This document shows positions 9,177 through 17,218 of a DNA stretch of 64,000 nt, in pieces. Made by a program: the position numbers and the translations under genes. How positions within the stretch are numbered: the stretch's first letter is position 1; each line of letters opens with the position of its first letter. The DNA is from DATJPY01 sp035506135. GTDB taxonomy: Bacteria > Myxococcota_A > UBA9160 > PR03. Location of the stretch: contig DATJPY010000014.1 of NCBI GenBank assembly GCA_035506135.1, positions 39,929 through 103,928 of the forward strand, written 5' to 3'. The notes under the pieces were generated by a model that made no database searches, was not told the origin of the DNA, and worked only from the letters and a program-made list of their open reading frames with translations.

Positions 9177-10075
9177 GAATGCTGCTCGCCCTGGTCGCCG
9201 TCGCTCTCGCGGCGGCCGCGCTCGTCTCGTCGATCGTGGTGGTGGACGAGACCGAGCATGCCGTGATCACGCAGTTCGGCCGCCCGGTCGCCGTGATCAG
9301 CGAGGCGGGAGCGCACATCAAGCTCCCCGCGCCCATCCAGCGCGCCACCTTCCTCGACAAGCGGATCCTCCTGAGCCAGCTCCCGCAGACGGAGCTGCTG
9401 ACCGCGGACAAGAAGAACATCGTCGTGTCGACCTATGTCGCGTGGCGCATCGCCGACCCGCTGAAGTTCCTCTCCGCGCTGCGCTCGCGCGACTTCGCCG
9501 AGGCGCGGCTCGCCGCGCTCGTGCAGTCGGAGCTCGGCTCGACGCTGGGGAGCCAGCCCTTCTCGAGCATCGTCCCGGCGGCGGCCGGAGGCACGAACTT
9601 GAAGCAGGTCGAGGAGCGCGTCGCGAGCGCCGCTCGCGAGGTGGCCGCGCGCGACTTCGGGATCGAGGTGACGAGCGTCGGCGTGACCCGCCTCGGCTAC
9701 CCGGCGCAGAACCTCCAGAGCGTCTTCGCGCGCATGCGCGCCGAGCGCGAGCGCATCGCGCGTGGCTATCGCTCCGAGGGCAAGGCCGAGGCCCAGAAAA
9801 TCCGCGCCGAAGCGGATCGCGAGCGCACGACGCTGCTCGCCAACGCCGAGGCGGAGGCGGCCCGGCTCCAGGGCGAGGGCGAGGCGGAGGCCGCGCGCGT
9901 CTACGCCGACGCCTATCGCGGGCACGAGGACTTCTATCGCTTCCTCCGCACGCTGCAGGCGTACGAGAAGACGCTGAAGGACAACACCACGCTGGTGCTG
10001 CCGGCCGACTCGCCCTTCCTCGACCTCCTGCTCTCGCGGACGCCGGGCGGCCACGCTGCGGGCGCGGGTCGCTAG
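9173..10075 (+). CDS. HflC-like SPFH/band-7 protein
   Basis: A 300-residue protein with an N-terminal membrane anchor (about 4-22) and a full SPFH domain (VVVDETEHAVITQFGRPV near 22-40), followed by a long Ala/Glu/Arg-rich helix (about 185-250, including EGKAEAQKIRAEADRERTT). The C-terminus is HflC-like. Classical HflC pairs with HflK to form a dome around FtsH. Here it is 4-nt overlapped with the permease-HflK fusion and 3 nt ahead of a third SPFH gene, so it probably builds a complex with those two. A second in-frame ATG at 9179 is possible. Confidence 0.85.
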   Translation: MRMLLALVAVALAAAALVSSIVVVDETEHAVITQFGRPVAVISEAGAHIKLPAPIQRATFLDKRILLSQLPQTELLTADKKNIVVSTYVAWRIADPLKFLSALRSRDFAEARLAALVQSELGSTLGSQPFSSIVPAAAGGTNLKQVEERVASAAREVAARDFGIEVTSVGVTRLGYPAQNLQSVFARMRAERERIARGYRSEGKAEAQKIRAEADRERTTLLANAEAEAARLQGEGEAEAARVYADAYRGHEDFYRFLRTLQAYEKTLKDNTTLVLPADSPFLDLLLSRTPGGHAAGAGR

Positions 10076-10078
10076 CGG

Positions 10079-11011
10079 ATGGAAGGCCGCCGCCGTTGGG
10101 GCTCCGGCCGACTCGGCCGACTGCTGCGCTGGGGCGTGGCGCCGCTCGCCGCTGCCGCGTACCTCGGCTCCGGCTTCTACAGCGTCCAGACCGACGAGAG
10201 CGCCGTCGCCTTCGTGCTCGGCCGGGCGGTCGGGCGCGACGAGCTCCCGGGCATGCACTGGAACCCGCCCTGGCCGTTCGGGCGCGTCCTCGTCGAGAAG
10301 ACGGCCACCAACTTCACGATGCCGATCGGCTATCGCCTGGTCGATCGCCCGGGCGAGCCGCCCATCTCGGACCTGTGGCTCACGGGCGACACCAACGAGA
10401 TCACGGCCCGGCTCGACGTCCAGTACAGCGTGCGAAGCCTGACCGATCTCGCGCTGGCCCACGAGGAGCCGCGGGAGCTCCTGCGGCGCGGCGGCGAGCG
10501 CGTGCTGTCGCGCTTCCTGGTCAGCGAGAACGTCGACGCCGCGATCACCACGAAGCGGGCCGAGCTCCAGGACTTCGTGCGCCGCGAGCTGCAGGCGCTG
10601 CTCGACGCGGACGGCGTCGGGATCCAGGTGCAGGCGGTGAGCATCAAGGAGCTCGCACCTCCGATCGAGGGCCAGGTCCGCAGCGCCTTCCAGGAGGTGC
10701 AGAACGCGAGCGCGGACCGCGAGCGCAGCATCTCGGAGGCGCGCGCCTACGAGGCGCAGGTGCTCGCCGAGGCGCAGGGCGACGCCCAGCGCCGCCTCTC
10801 CGACGCGACCGCGACCCGCTACCGCCGCATCGAGGTGGCCTCCGGCGAGGCCGATCGCTTCCAGGCGCTGGCGCGCGAGCACGACCGCGCGCCCGCGCTG
10901 ACCGAGCAGCGCCTCTACCTCGAGACGCTCGAGCGCCTGCTGCCGGGGCTCCAGACCTACGTGGTCGAGCCCGCGAAGGACGGCAAGGTGAACCTGCGGA
11001 TCGTCCGGTGA
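10079..11011 (+). CDS. Third SPFH/band-7 (HflK-like) protein
   Basis: A 310-residue protein: basic N-terminus, membrane anchor (about 17-35), then an SPFH domain (about 40-290) with GFYSVQTDESAVAFVLGRAV, the GMHWNPPWPFGRV segment typical of HflK, and a heptad-like helix SEARAYEAQVLAEAQGDAQR. It is closer to HflK than HflC in its N-terminal half. It sits between the HflC-like gene and znuA, whose GTG overlaps its stop, so three SPFH proteins are made together with zinc-uptake proteins. No protease or FtsH gene is nearby. Confidence 0.82.
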   Translation: MEGRRRWGSGRLGRLLRWGVAPLAAAAYLGSGFYSVQTDESAVAFVLGRAVGRDELPGMHWNPPWPFGRVLVEKTATNFTMPIGYRLVDRPGEPPISDLWLTGDTNEITARLDVQYSVRSLTDLALAHEEPRELLRRGGERVLSRFLVSENVDAAITTKRAELQDFVRRELQALLDADGVGIQVQAVSIKELAPPIEGQVRSAFQEVQNASADRERSISEARAYEAQVLAEAQGDAQRRLSDATATRYRRIEVASGEADRFQALAREHDRAPALTEQRLYLETLERLLPGLQTYVVEPAKDGKVNLRIVR

Positions 11012-11928
11012 GGCGCCCGCTCCTGGCGATGGGGGCCGCGCTGGCCGGACTCGCAGCGGTGGCGAGCGCCGCCACCGCGCCGACACCGATTCGCGTGGTC
11101 GCGACGATCCAGCCGATCGCGATGCTCGTGCGCGAGCTGGGCGCCGGTCGCGTCGCCGTGACGAGCCTGGTGCCGCCCGGCGCCAGCCTCCACACCTTCG
11201 CGCCGAGGCCCGGTGACGTCGCGGCGGTCGAGGAGACCGGACTGTTCGTCGAGGTGGGAGCCGGGCTCGACACCTGGGCCGCGAAGCTCGAGAACGCCGC
11301 CGCGAGCCGGCCCGAGCGGCTGGTGCTGATCGAGCTCCCGAGCCTCGATCCCCTGCCGGCCGATCCTCGCGAGCACGGCCACGACGCCGCCGGCGCGCGA
11401 GCCCGCTTCGATCCACATGTCTGGCTGGACCCCATCCGGGTCCGCGACGTGGTCGCGCCCGCTCTGGTCGCTGCGCTCGTCCGCATCGATCCAGGCGGAC
11501 GCGCCGAGTACGACACGGCGCTCGCGGCGCTGCGTGCGCGCATCGACGAGCTCGACGCGGAGATCCGGCGCACGCTCGAGGGACACGGGACGAAGTTCGT
11601 GGCCTTCCACGGCGCCTGGCGCTACTTCGCCGCCCGCTACGGCCTCGAGGAGATCGGCGTGGTCGAGGAGGCGCCGGGCGAGGAGCCGGCACCCCGCGAG
11701 ATCGCGAGGCTCGTCGAGGCGGCGCGCGCGGCGCACGTCCCCGCGATCCTGACCGAGCCGCAGCTCAATCCGCGCATCGCCGCGACCATCGCCGCCGAGC
11801 TCGGCGCCGGAACCGTGACGGTCGACGAGCAGGGCGACCCGCGCGACCCCGAGCGCGCCGACTACGTCGCCCTGATGCGCTTCGACGCGCGCGCGTTCGC
11901 TCGCGCGTTGGGGAACGGCGCGCCGTGA
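11008..11928 (+). CDS. znuA: Zinc ABC transporter substrate-binding protein (ZnuA-type)
   Basis: A periplasmic cluster A-I metal receptor of 306 residues with a signal peptide (about 1-22). The three expected metal-binding histidines are present: H62 in ASLHTFAPRP, H137 in DPHVWLDP and H201 in AFHGAWRYFA. A short acidic/His stretch (REHGHD, about 121-126) replaces the usual long His loop. The GTG start overlaps the previous stop (GTGA), and the end overlaps znuC by 4 nt. Zinc is the likeliest ligand, supported by the ribosomal paralogues downstream; manganese cannot be excluded from sequence. Confidence 0.88.
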   Translation: MRRPLLAMGAALAGLAAVASAATAPTPIRVVATIQPIAMLVRELGAGRVAVTSLVPPGASLHTFAPRPGDVAAVEETGLFVEVGAGLDTWAAKLENAAASRPERLVLIELPSLDPLPADPREHGHDAAGARARFDPHVWLDPIRVRDVVAPALVAALVRIDPGGRAEYDTALAALRARIDELDAEIRRTLEGHGTKFVAFHGAWRYFAARYGLEEIGVVEEAPGEEPAPREIARLVEAARAAHVPAILTEPQLNPRIAATIAAELGAGTVTVDEQGDPRDPERADYVALMRFDARAFARALGNGAP

Positions 11929-12698
11929 GCGGTGACCCCGTCGTGCGCCTCGCGGGCGTGTCGGTCGAACGGCAGGGGCGCCGCGTGCTCGAGGACATCA
12001 GCTTCTCGCTCGACGCGGGTCACTTCCTCGGTGTCGTCGGCCCGAACGGCGCGGGCAAGACGACCCTCCTGCGCGCGATGCTCGGACTGGTGCCGATCGC
12101 GGCGGGTCGCATCGAGGTGTTCGGGCGCCCGCCCGGCGGCGCCTCGCCCGAGGTCGGCTATGTCCCGCAGCGCCACGCGGTCGCGGCGTCGTTTCCCGCC
12201 ACGGTGCGCGACGTGGTGATGATGGGCCGGCTGCGGCGGCTCGGCTGGCTCGAGCGCCCGCGCGCTGCGGATCGCGAATCGGTCGCGCGCAGCCTCGCGC
12301 GGGTCGGCATGCAGGACCGCGCCGAGCGGCCGATCGGACGCCTCTCGGGCGGCGAGCAGCGCCGGGTGATGCTGGCGCAGGCGCTGTGCTCGAGCCAGCG
12401 CCTGCTGGTGCTCGACGAGCCGACGATCGGGCTCGACCTGCCGGCCGAGCAGGCCTTCTACGCGCTCCTGCGCTCGCTCAAGGAGGAGCTCGGGCTCACC
12501 GTGATCGCGGTCTCGCACGACCTCGTCGCCCTCGCGGCCGAGGCCGACGAGCTCGTCTGCATCAACCGCAGCATGCACGTCCACGGGAACCCGGAGGACG
12601 TCGTGCACAGCCACGCCCTGCGCGAGGCCTACAGCTGCGAGTTCAACTTCCTGGCCGGCGAGATCGCGCATCACGAGCGCATCGGGCGCGAGCGCTGA
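11925..12698 (+). CDS. znuC: Zinc ABC transporter ATP-binding protein
   Basis: ATPase of the first metal importer, 257 residues. It has Walker A GPNGAGKTT (about 41-49), a Q-loop near YVPQRHAV, signature LSGGEQRR (about 140), Walker B LLVLDEPTIGLD and a switch histidine in VSHD. The GTG start overlaps the znuA stop. Downstream it is separated from znuB by a short tandem duplication that contains two ribosome-binding-site/GTG pairs. Confidence 0.9.
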   Translation: MSGDPVVRLAGVSVERQGRRVLEDISFSLDAGHFLGVVGPNGAGKTTLLRAMLGLVPIAAGRIEVFGRPPGGASPEVGYVPQRHAVAASFPATVRDVVMMGRLRRLGWLERPRAADRESVARSLARVGMQDRAERPIGRLSGGEQRRVMLAQALCSSQRLLVLDEPTIGLDLPAEQAFYALLRSLKEELGLTVIAVSHDLVALAAEADELVCINRSMHVHGNPEDVVHSHALREAYSCEFNFLAGEIAHHERIGRER

Positions 12699-12703
12699 TG
12701 CTC

Positions 12704-12747
12704 GCCGCGGAGCCCTCCGGTGATTGCCGCGGAGCCCTCCGGTGATT
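12704..12747 (+). repeat. 22-bp perfect tandem duplication containing an RBS and GTG
   Basis: The 22-bp unit starting GCCGCGGAGCCCTCC occurs twice in direct tandem (12704-12725 and 12726-12747) between znuC and znuB. Each copy carries GGAG seven bases before a GTG. The downstream GTG (12742) opens znuB; the upstream GTG (12720) opens a nine-codon frame that ends at the TGA at 12747-12749. It looks like a recent slippage event that doubled the start region. Confidence 0.9.
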
Positions 12748-13539
12748 GAGTTCGCCTTCATGCAGCGCGCGCTCGCCGCCGCGGTGCTGGTCGGGGTGGT
12801 GTGCGGCGCCCTCGGCTTCTTCGTGGTGCTCCGGAGGCTCGCGTTCATCGGCGTCGGCATCTCGCACTCCGCCATCGGCGGCGTGGCGATCGGCGTGGTG
12901 GCGGGCGTCTCGCCGCTGCTCACCGCCGCGGTCTTCGCCGTTGCGGTGGCGCTCGGCATCGCCGCGGTGGGACGCCGCAGCGCGCTCTCCGAGGACGCCG
13001 TGATCGGCGTCTTCTTCTCCGGTTCGATGGCGCTCGGCGTGGTGCTCTTCAGCCTGCAGCGCGGCTACCAGCAGGACCTGTTCGGCTACCTGTTCGGCGA
13101 CGTGCTGGCGATCTCGGGGCGCGAGCTCGCGACGCTCGCGGCGGCGACCGCGCTAGTCCTGATCGCCCTGGCCTTCGCGTTCCGACGGCTCTTCTTCATC
13201 GCCTTCGACGAGGAGATCGCACAGGCCTACGGACAGCCGGTGGGGCTGCTCAACACCGCCCTCCTCGTCCTGCTCGCCCTCACCATCGTGATCGGCGTCC
13301 GGCTGGTGGGTGCCATCCTGGTCGAGGCGCTCCTGGTGATCCCGGCCGCCTGCGCCGCGCTCTGGGCGAGCGGCTGGCGGGCCCAGCTCGTGCTGGCGAC
13401 CGGCCTCGGCGCCGCCAGCGGGGTGCTCGGGCTCGCGCTCGCCTACTGGCTCAATCTCGCCGCAGGGGCCAGCATCGTGCTGGTCTCGGCCGGCCTCTTC
13501 TTCGCCTCCCTGGCGCTCCGGCGCGGCGGACCGGCGTGA
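12742..13539 (+). CDS. znuB: Zinc ABC transporter permease
   Basis: A 265-residue ABC-3 family permease with about eight membrane helices and the family motif [18 protein letters not shown] near residues 27-44, followed by the conserved [10 protein letters not shown] and [10 protein letters not shown] segments. The GTG at 12742 is preceded by GGAG within the second copy of a tandem duplication; an ATG at residue 7 is an alternative. It completes a ZnuABC importer of which all three genes are adjacent and co-oriented. Confidence 0.9.
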   Translation: MIEFAFMQRALAAAVLVGVVCGALGFFVVLRRLAFIGVGISHSAIGGVAIGVVAGVSPLLTAAVFAVAVALGIAAVGRRSALSEDAVIGVFFSGSMALGVVLFSLQRGYQQDLFGYLFGDVLAISGRELATLAAATALVLIALAFAFRRLFFIAFDEEIAQAYGQPVGLLNTALLVLLALTIVIGVRLVGAILVEALLVIPAACAALWASGWRAQLVLATGLGAASGVLGLALAYWLNLAAGASIVLVSAGLFFASLALRRGGPA

Positions 13540-13658
13540 ACGCGCAGCCCGGATGCATCCCGCGTGCCGTGTGCTACCTACTGGCGCGCCGCGGACCGGG
13601 CCGGGCGCCGAAGACCGCGAGCCGAACCCCGAGACCCGACCCGAGCAGGACGGAGCCG

Positions 13659-13964
13659 ATGGCGAAGACGTCGCAGGTCCACCGCGAGCTCAAGCGCAAG
13701 GCGCTGATCGCGAAGCATGCCGCGAAGCGCGCGGAGCTCCGCAAGCGGCTCAAGGATCCCGAGGCCTCGATCGACGACAAGTTCGCCGCTCAGCTCGAGT
13801 TCTCCAAGCTCCCGCGCAACTCCTGCCCGACCCGCAAGAAGAACCGCTGCGGCGTGACCGGCCGGCCGCGCGGCTATCACCGCAAGTTCGGAATCTCGCG
13901 CATCGCCCTGCGCGAGCTGGCGCTCGCGGGCCAGCTCCCGGGCGTGCGGAAGTCGAGCTGGTAG
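13659..13964 (+). CDS. rpsN: Ribosomal protein S14 paralogue, zinc-free type
   Basis: A 101-residue S14 with the full C-terminal signature ([34 protein letters not shown]). The short zinc-binding form of S14 has CxxC-x(n)-CxxC; here only two isolated cysteines occur and no CxxC, so this is the zinc-independent form. Such paralogues replace zinc-holding S14 when zinc is scarce and are typically Zur-controlled. GGAG lies 4 nt before the ATG. Its location next to znuABC rather than in the main ribosomal operon supports this role. L31 and L28 paralogues follow immediately. Confidence 0.9.
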   Translation: MAKTSQVHRELKRKALIAKHAAKRAELRKRLKDPEASIDDKFAAQLEFSKLPRNSCPTRKKNRCGVTGRPRGYHRKFGISRIALRELALAGQLPGVRKSSW

Positions 13965-13966
13965 CC

Positions 13967-14212
13967 GTGAAGGAAGGCGTCCACCCCGACTACCACAAGG
14001 TGATCTTCGTCGACAGCGCGACCGGGACGGAGTGGATCACGCGATCGACGCTCACGTCCTCGGAGACGCGCGACGTCGACGGCGAGGCGGTGCCGCTGGT
14101 GCGGCTCGAGATCTCGTCGGTGAGCCATCCCTTCTGGACCGGTCACCTGCGCGAGGCCGCGCGCGGCGGCAAGGTCGACGACTTCCGCCGCCGCTACGGC
14201 AAGAAGAAGTAG
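13967..14212 (+). CDS. rpmE2: Ribosomal protein L31 type B (zinc-free)
   Basis: An 81-residue L31 with the type-B start KEGVHPDYHKVIFVDSATG and the SSVSHPFWTG motif; no cysteine is present, so it cannot form the zinc site of type-A L31. YkgM/RpmE2 proteins of this type are made under zinc limitation and free zinc by displacing the zinc-holding paralogue. The GTG start lies 2 nt after the S14 stop. Spacing to the L28 gene is 11 bp. Confidence 0.93.
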   Translation: MKEGVHPDYHKVIFVDSATGTEWITRSTLTSSETRDVDGEAVPLVRLEISSVSHPFWTGHLREAARGGKVDDFRRRYGKKK

Positions 14213-14223
14213 CGAGGACGACG

Positions 14224-14529
14224 ATGCCCCGGCACTGCGCGCTCACCGGAGCCACCGTGCGCTACGGAAACAACGTCTCGCACTCCAACCGCCGGACGAG
14301 TCGAACCTTCGCGCCGAACCTGCAGCGCGCCTCGCTGATCTCGGACGCGCTGCGCCGCACGGTGCGCCTGCGCGTGACGACGCGCGCGCTGCGCAGCGTG
14401 CAGAAGCACGGCGGCCTCGACGCCTTCCTGCTCGACACGCCCGACGCGCGACTCGGTGCGGAGGGGCTCGAGCTGAAGCGCCGCGTGCTCCGCGTGCTCG
14501 CCGGCCGGCGGAAGGCGAAGGCAGGCTGA
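14224..14529 (+). CDS. rpmB: Ribosomal protein L28 paralogue, zinc-free type
   Basis: A 101-residue L28 (PRHCALTGATVRYGNNVSHS, RTFAPNLQ, LRVTTRALRSV). Only one cysteine remains, so the four-cysteine zinc site of metal-holding L28 is absent. It is longer than E. coli L28 (78 residues) by a C-terminal basic extension. It is the third ribosomal paralogue in a row, a grouping known from Zur regulons. Confidence 0.9.
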   Translation: MPRHCALTGATVRYGNNVSHSNRRTSRTFAPNLQRASLISDALRRTVRLRVTTRALRSVQKHGGLDAFLLDTPDARLGAEGLELKRRVLRVLAGRRKAKAG

Positions 14530-14536
14530 GGCGCCG

Positions 14537-14899
14537 GTGCGGCGGATCGCGAGCGCAGCCCTCGTCTCCGCCGCGCTCCTCGCGAGCCCCTCGCTCCACC
14601 ACCCCGCCGACGAGCCCCTCGCGGCGCCGGCGATCTCGGCCCACGCATTCGCCCCGGAGCTCTGCTCGGACCGCGAGCGCTCGGCGCCGCACGACCACGA
14701 GCTCTGCCGGATCTGCCGGGCCACCGCCCAGGCGCGCCTCGCGCTGCGCGTGCCCGCACGCCTCTCGACGCCCTTCCTCGAGGGAGCAGGACGGCTCCCG
14801 CTCCAGGCTTCCGCCTCCACGGCGCCGACCGCGGAGCCCGTCCTCTCGGGCTGCGCTCCGCGCGCTCCGCCCGGCGTCCTCTCCGCGCTCGAAGCCTAG
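14537..14899 (+). CDS. Second small CxxC-His secreted protein
   Basis: A 120-residue product with a hydrophobic N-terminus (about 4-18, signal-peptide-like) followed by H52, H54, C57-x2-C60 (core HDHELCRICRA). The arrangement of an acidic/His run before CxxC matches the protein encoded at 2292-2741, and both lie immediately upstream of an outer-membrane protein gene. The GTG start is 7 nt after the L28 stop. The rest is Ala/Pro-rich and low in information. A role as metal-binding accessory factor is inferred from motif and position. Confidence 0.6.
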   Translation: MRRIASAALVSAALLASPSLHHPADEPLAAPAISAHAFAPELCSDRERSAPHDHELCRICRATAQARLALRVPARLSTPFLEGAGRLPLQASASTAPTAEPVLSGCAPRAPPGVLSALEA

Positions 14900-14997
14900 A
14901 CGCACTTCGAACCGCAGCGAGCGGCCATCTCGCGCCCGGGCGCGCGGGGCTGCGCGCCTGTCCCGCCCGGGCGCACGGCCGGAGGGAGGAGGGGAAC

Positions 14998-16287
14998 GTG
15001 GACGTCCATCGAACGGGGACCCTGTCGGTCCTCGCGCTGCTGCTCGCGGCCGCACCGCGCCTCGCGCTCGCGGCCCAGACCGACGCGGAGCTCGCCGCGG
15101 TCAAGGCCGAGCTCACGCAGACCCAGAACGAGCTCGCCGCGACGCGAGCGCAGCTCGCCGTCACCCAGAGCGCGCTCTCGAAGCTCTCGACCAAGGTCGA
15201 GGCGCTCGAAGCCGCCGGACCGCAGGCGGCCGCCGCGCCCGAGCCGAGCGGCCCGCGCATCCCGCCCGTGAACGCCGACAACCCGGCCATCAGCTTCGTG
15301 GTCGACACCACGCTCTCCGCCGACACGGAGGACCAGGGCTGGAACTTCGCCCTGCGCAGCGGAGAGCTCTTCATGTCGGCGCCGGTGGATCCCTTCGTGC
15401 GCGCCTTCGCCACGATCAACGGATCGAGCACCGACGGCTTCGACATCGAGGAGGCGGCGATCGTCACGACGTCGCTGCCCTGGAACCTGACCCTCAAGGG
15501 CGGCCGCTTCTTCGCCGACGTCGGGCGCATGCCGCACTGGCACGACGAGGCGCTGCCCTTCGTGAACCGCCCGCCGTCGATCGACCGCATGTTCGGAGGC
15601 GAGACCCAGGCGGAGGGTGCCGAGGTCACCTGGCTGGCGCCGACCGAGCACTTCATCCAGGTGAACGCTGGCATCTACAACACGATCGGGGCCGACAACA
15701 ACGAGCAGCTCCGCGAGGAGGGGTTCCACGGCTACCGCGCCTTCGACGAGCTCACCTGGCTGGTGCACCCGAACACCTACTTCGACCTCACCGACACGGT
15801 GAACCTGGAGGTCGGCGGCACCTACTTCACGGTGGCGCAGAACAACCAACGCGACCTCTACGGAGTGGACGTCACGCTGCGCCACCAGCCGGGCACGAGC
15901 GGCGCCTACCAGGGCCTGGTCCTCGGCACCGAGTGGTACTGGAACAACGAGCGGTTCGCGGACGTGCCGCTGGGCTTCGATCCCGCGACCGGCGAGCAGC
16001 GGACCGGCAACCACCGCTACGACCGGAACGGCGGCTACGCCTATCTCGAGACCTTCTGGAACCGCCGCTACTCGTTCGGCGTGCGCGCCGACTTCGCCGA
16101 GGACATCCAGGGCGGCGCGCGCAGCCAGCGCACCTACTCGGCCTTCGCGACCTGGATGCCGTCCGAGTTCCAGCGGATCCGCCTCCAGTTCGACGAGATC
16201 ACCGGGAACGTCAACGAGAATCAGCAGGTCACGCTCCAGTGGACCGCCTTCATGGGGAGTCATTCGCATGGCTTCGCGATGCGCTGA
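14998..16287 (+). CDS. Outer-membrane porin-like protein with coiled-coil N-terminus
   Basis: A 429-residue protein with a signal peptide (about 1-26), a coiled-coil region (about 28-68; TDAELAAVKAELTQTQNELA), a Pro-rich linker and then a beta-barrel-rich region to the end (alternating patterns such as NWRRYSFGVRADF-like strands and WYWNNERF). It resembles carbohydrate/phosphate-type porins with an N-terminal periplasmic coiled coil. The terminus has an unusual His-bearing tail (GSHSHGFAMR). The GTG start has GGAGGGAGGAGGGG-type purine run upstream. Its end overlaps the next gene, a metal-binding protein, by 20 bp, suggesting outer-membrane entry of the same metal. Confidence 0.78.
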   Translation: MDVHRTGTLSVLALLLAAAPRLALAAQTDAELAAVKAELTQTQNELAATRAQLAVTQSALSKLSTKVEALEAAGPQAAAAPEPSGPRIPPVNADNPAISFVVDTTLSADTEDQGWNFALRSGELFMSAPVDPFVRAFATINGSSTDGFDIEEAAIVTTSLPWNLTLKGGRFFADVGRMPHWHDEALPFVNRPPSIDRMFGGETQAEGAEVTWLAPTEHFIQVNAGIYNTIGADNNEQLREEGFHGYRAFDELTWLVHPNTYFDLTDTVNLEVGGTYFTVAQNNQRDLYGVDVTLRHQPGTSGAYQGLVLGTEWYWNNERFADVPLGFDPATGEQRTGNHRYDRNGGYAYLETFWNRRYSFGVRADFAEDIQGGARSQRTYSAFATWMPSEFQRIRLQFDEITGNVNENQQVTLQWTAFMGSHSHGFAMR

Positions 16288-17215
16288 GCTCGTCCTGGCC
16301 GGCCTCGTCTGGCTGGCCCTCGCGCTTCCCGCGCAGGCCGCGATCAGGGTGGTGGCGTCGACGCCCGAGGTGGCCGACATGGCGCGCCAGATCGGGGGCG
16401 ACCGCGTCGAGGTGGTGACGATCGCCGAGGGAAGCCAGGACCCCCACAAGGTCCCGGTGAAGCCGAGCTTCGTCACCAAGCTCAACCGCGCGGACGCACT
16501 GATCGTGAACGGGCTCGGCCTCGAGCATGCCTACATCCCGGCGCTGCTCGAGGTGGCGAGCAATCCCAAGATCCTGCCGACGGGACCCGCCTACATCGAC
16601 GCGTCGATCTACATCCAGCCGCTCGAGGTGCCGACCAGCCAGAATCGAGCGCAGGGCGAGCTGCACCCGCTCGGCAACCCGCACTTCAGCATGGATCCGG
16701 TGCGCGGCAAGCTGATGGCGAAGGCGATCGCGGAGGGGCTGGCCCGCGTCGATCCGGGCGGCGCCGCGGCGTATCAGGACGGGCTCGCGCGCTTCACCGC
16801 CCTGCTCGACCGCAAGATCGCGGAGTGGCAGCAGCTCGCGGCGCCGCTGCGCGGTGTGAAGGCGGTCTCGTACCATCAGGACCTGATCTACCTGGCGGAC
16901 CGCTTCGGCCTCGACATGGTCGGGACGATCGAGACCAAGCCCGGGGTGCCGGCGACGCCGGCGCATCTCGAGGAGCTGATCGACACCATGCGGCGCGAGC
17001 AGGTCAAGCTGGTGATCCGCGAGATCGCCTACGAGCTCCCGCTCGCGCAGAAGGTGGCCGACGAGACCGGCGCGCGGGTGGTCACCATCTCGAGCCTGGC
17101 CGGAGGCCTCGGCACGACGACCTACGTCGACTTCGTCGAGGCCAACCTGCGGGCGCTCGTGGCCGGCGTGCAGGGAGCGCCGGCCGCGCCCGCACACGCC
17201 GGCGCGCCGGGCTGA
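16268..17215 (+). CDS. Second metal ABC transporter substrate-binding protein
   Basis: A 315-residue ZnuA/AztC-type cluster A-I receptor with a signal peptide (about 1-24). Probable metal ligands are H60 in SQDPHKV, H139 in GNPHFSMDP and H203 in SYHQDLIY, with a late acidic ligand. The inserted GELHPLGNPHF region distinguishes it from the ZnuA at 11008 and is closer to AztC/AdcA-like proteins. The ATG overlaps the porin end, and the ATPase start follows after 3 nt. Confidence 0.86.
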   Translation: MASRCAELVLAGLVWLALALPAQAAIRVVASTPEVADMARQIGGDRVEVVTIAEGSQDPHKVPVKPSFVTKLNRADALIVNGLGLEHAYIPALLEVASNPKILPTGPAYIDASIYIQPLEVPTSQNRAQGELHPLGNPHFSMDPVRGKLMAKAIAEGLARVDPGGAAAYQDGLARFTALLDRKIAEWQQLAAPLRGVKAVSYHQDLIYLADRFGLDMVGTIETKPGVPATPAHLEELIDTMRREQVKLVIREIAYELPLAQKVADETGARVVTISSLAGGLGTTTYVDFVEANLRALVAGVQGAPAAPAHAGAPG

Positions 17216-17218
17216 CGC

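Noticed and set aside
8630..11692. Very long minus-strand open frame (over 1000 codons) opposite the SPFH genes, and similar long antisense frames at 28479-31739 and 33243-35867
   Set aside because: They are Arg/Ala/Pro-rich shadows of real genes in the other strand, caused by high GC; no domains, no ribosome binding sites, and they conflict with well-supported genes.
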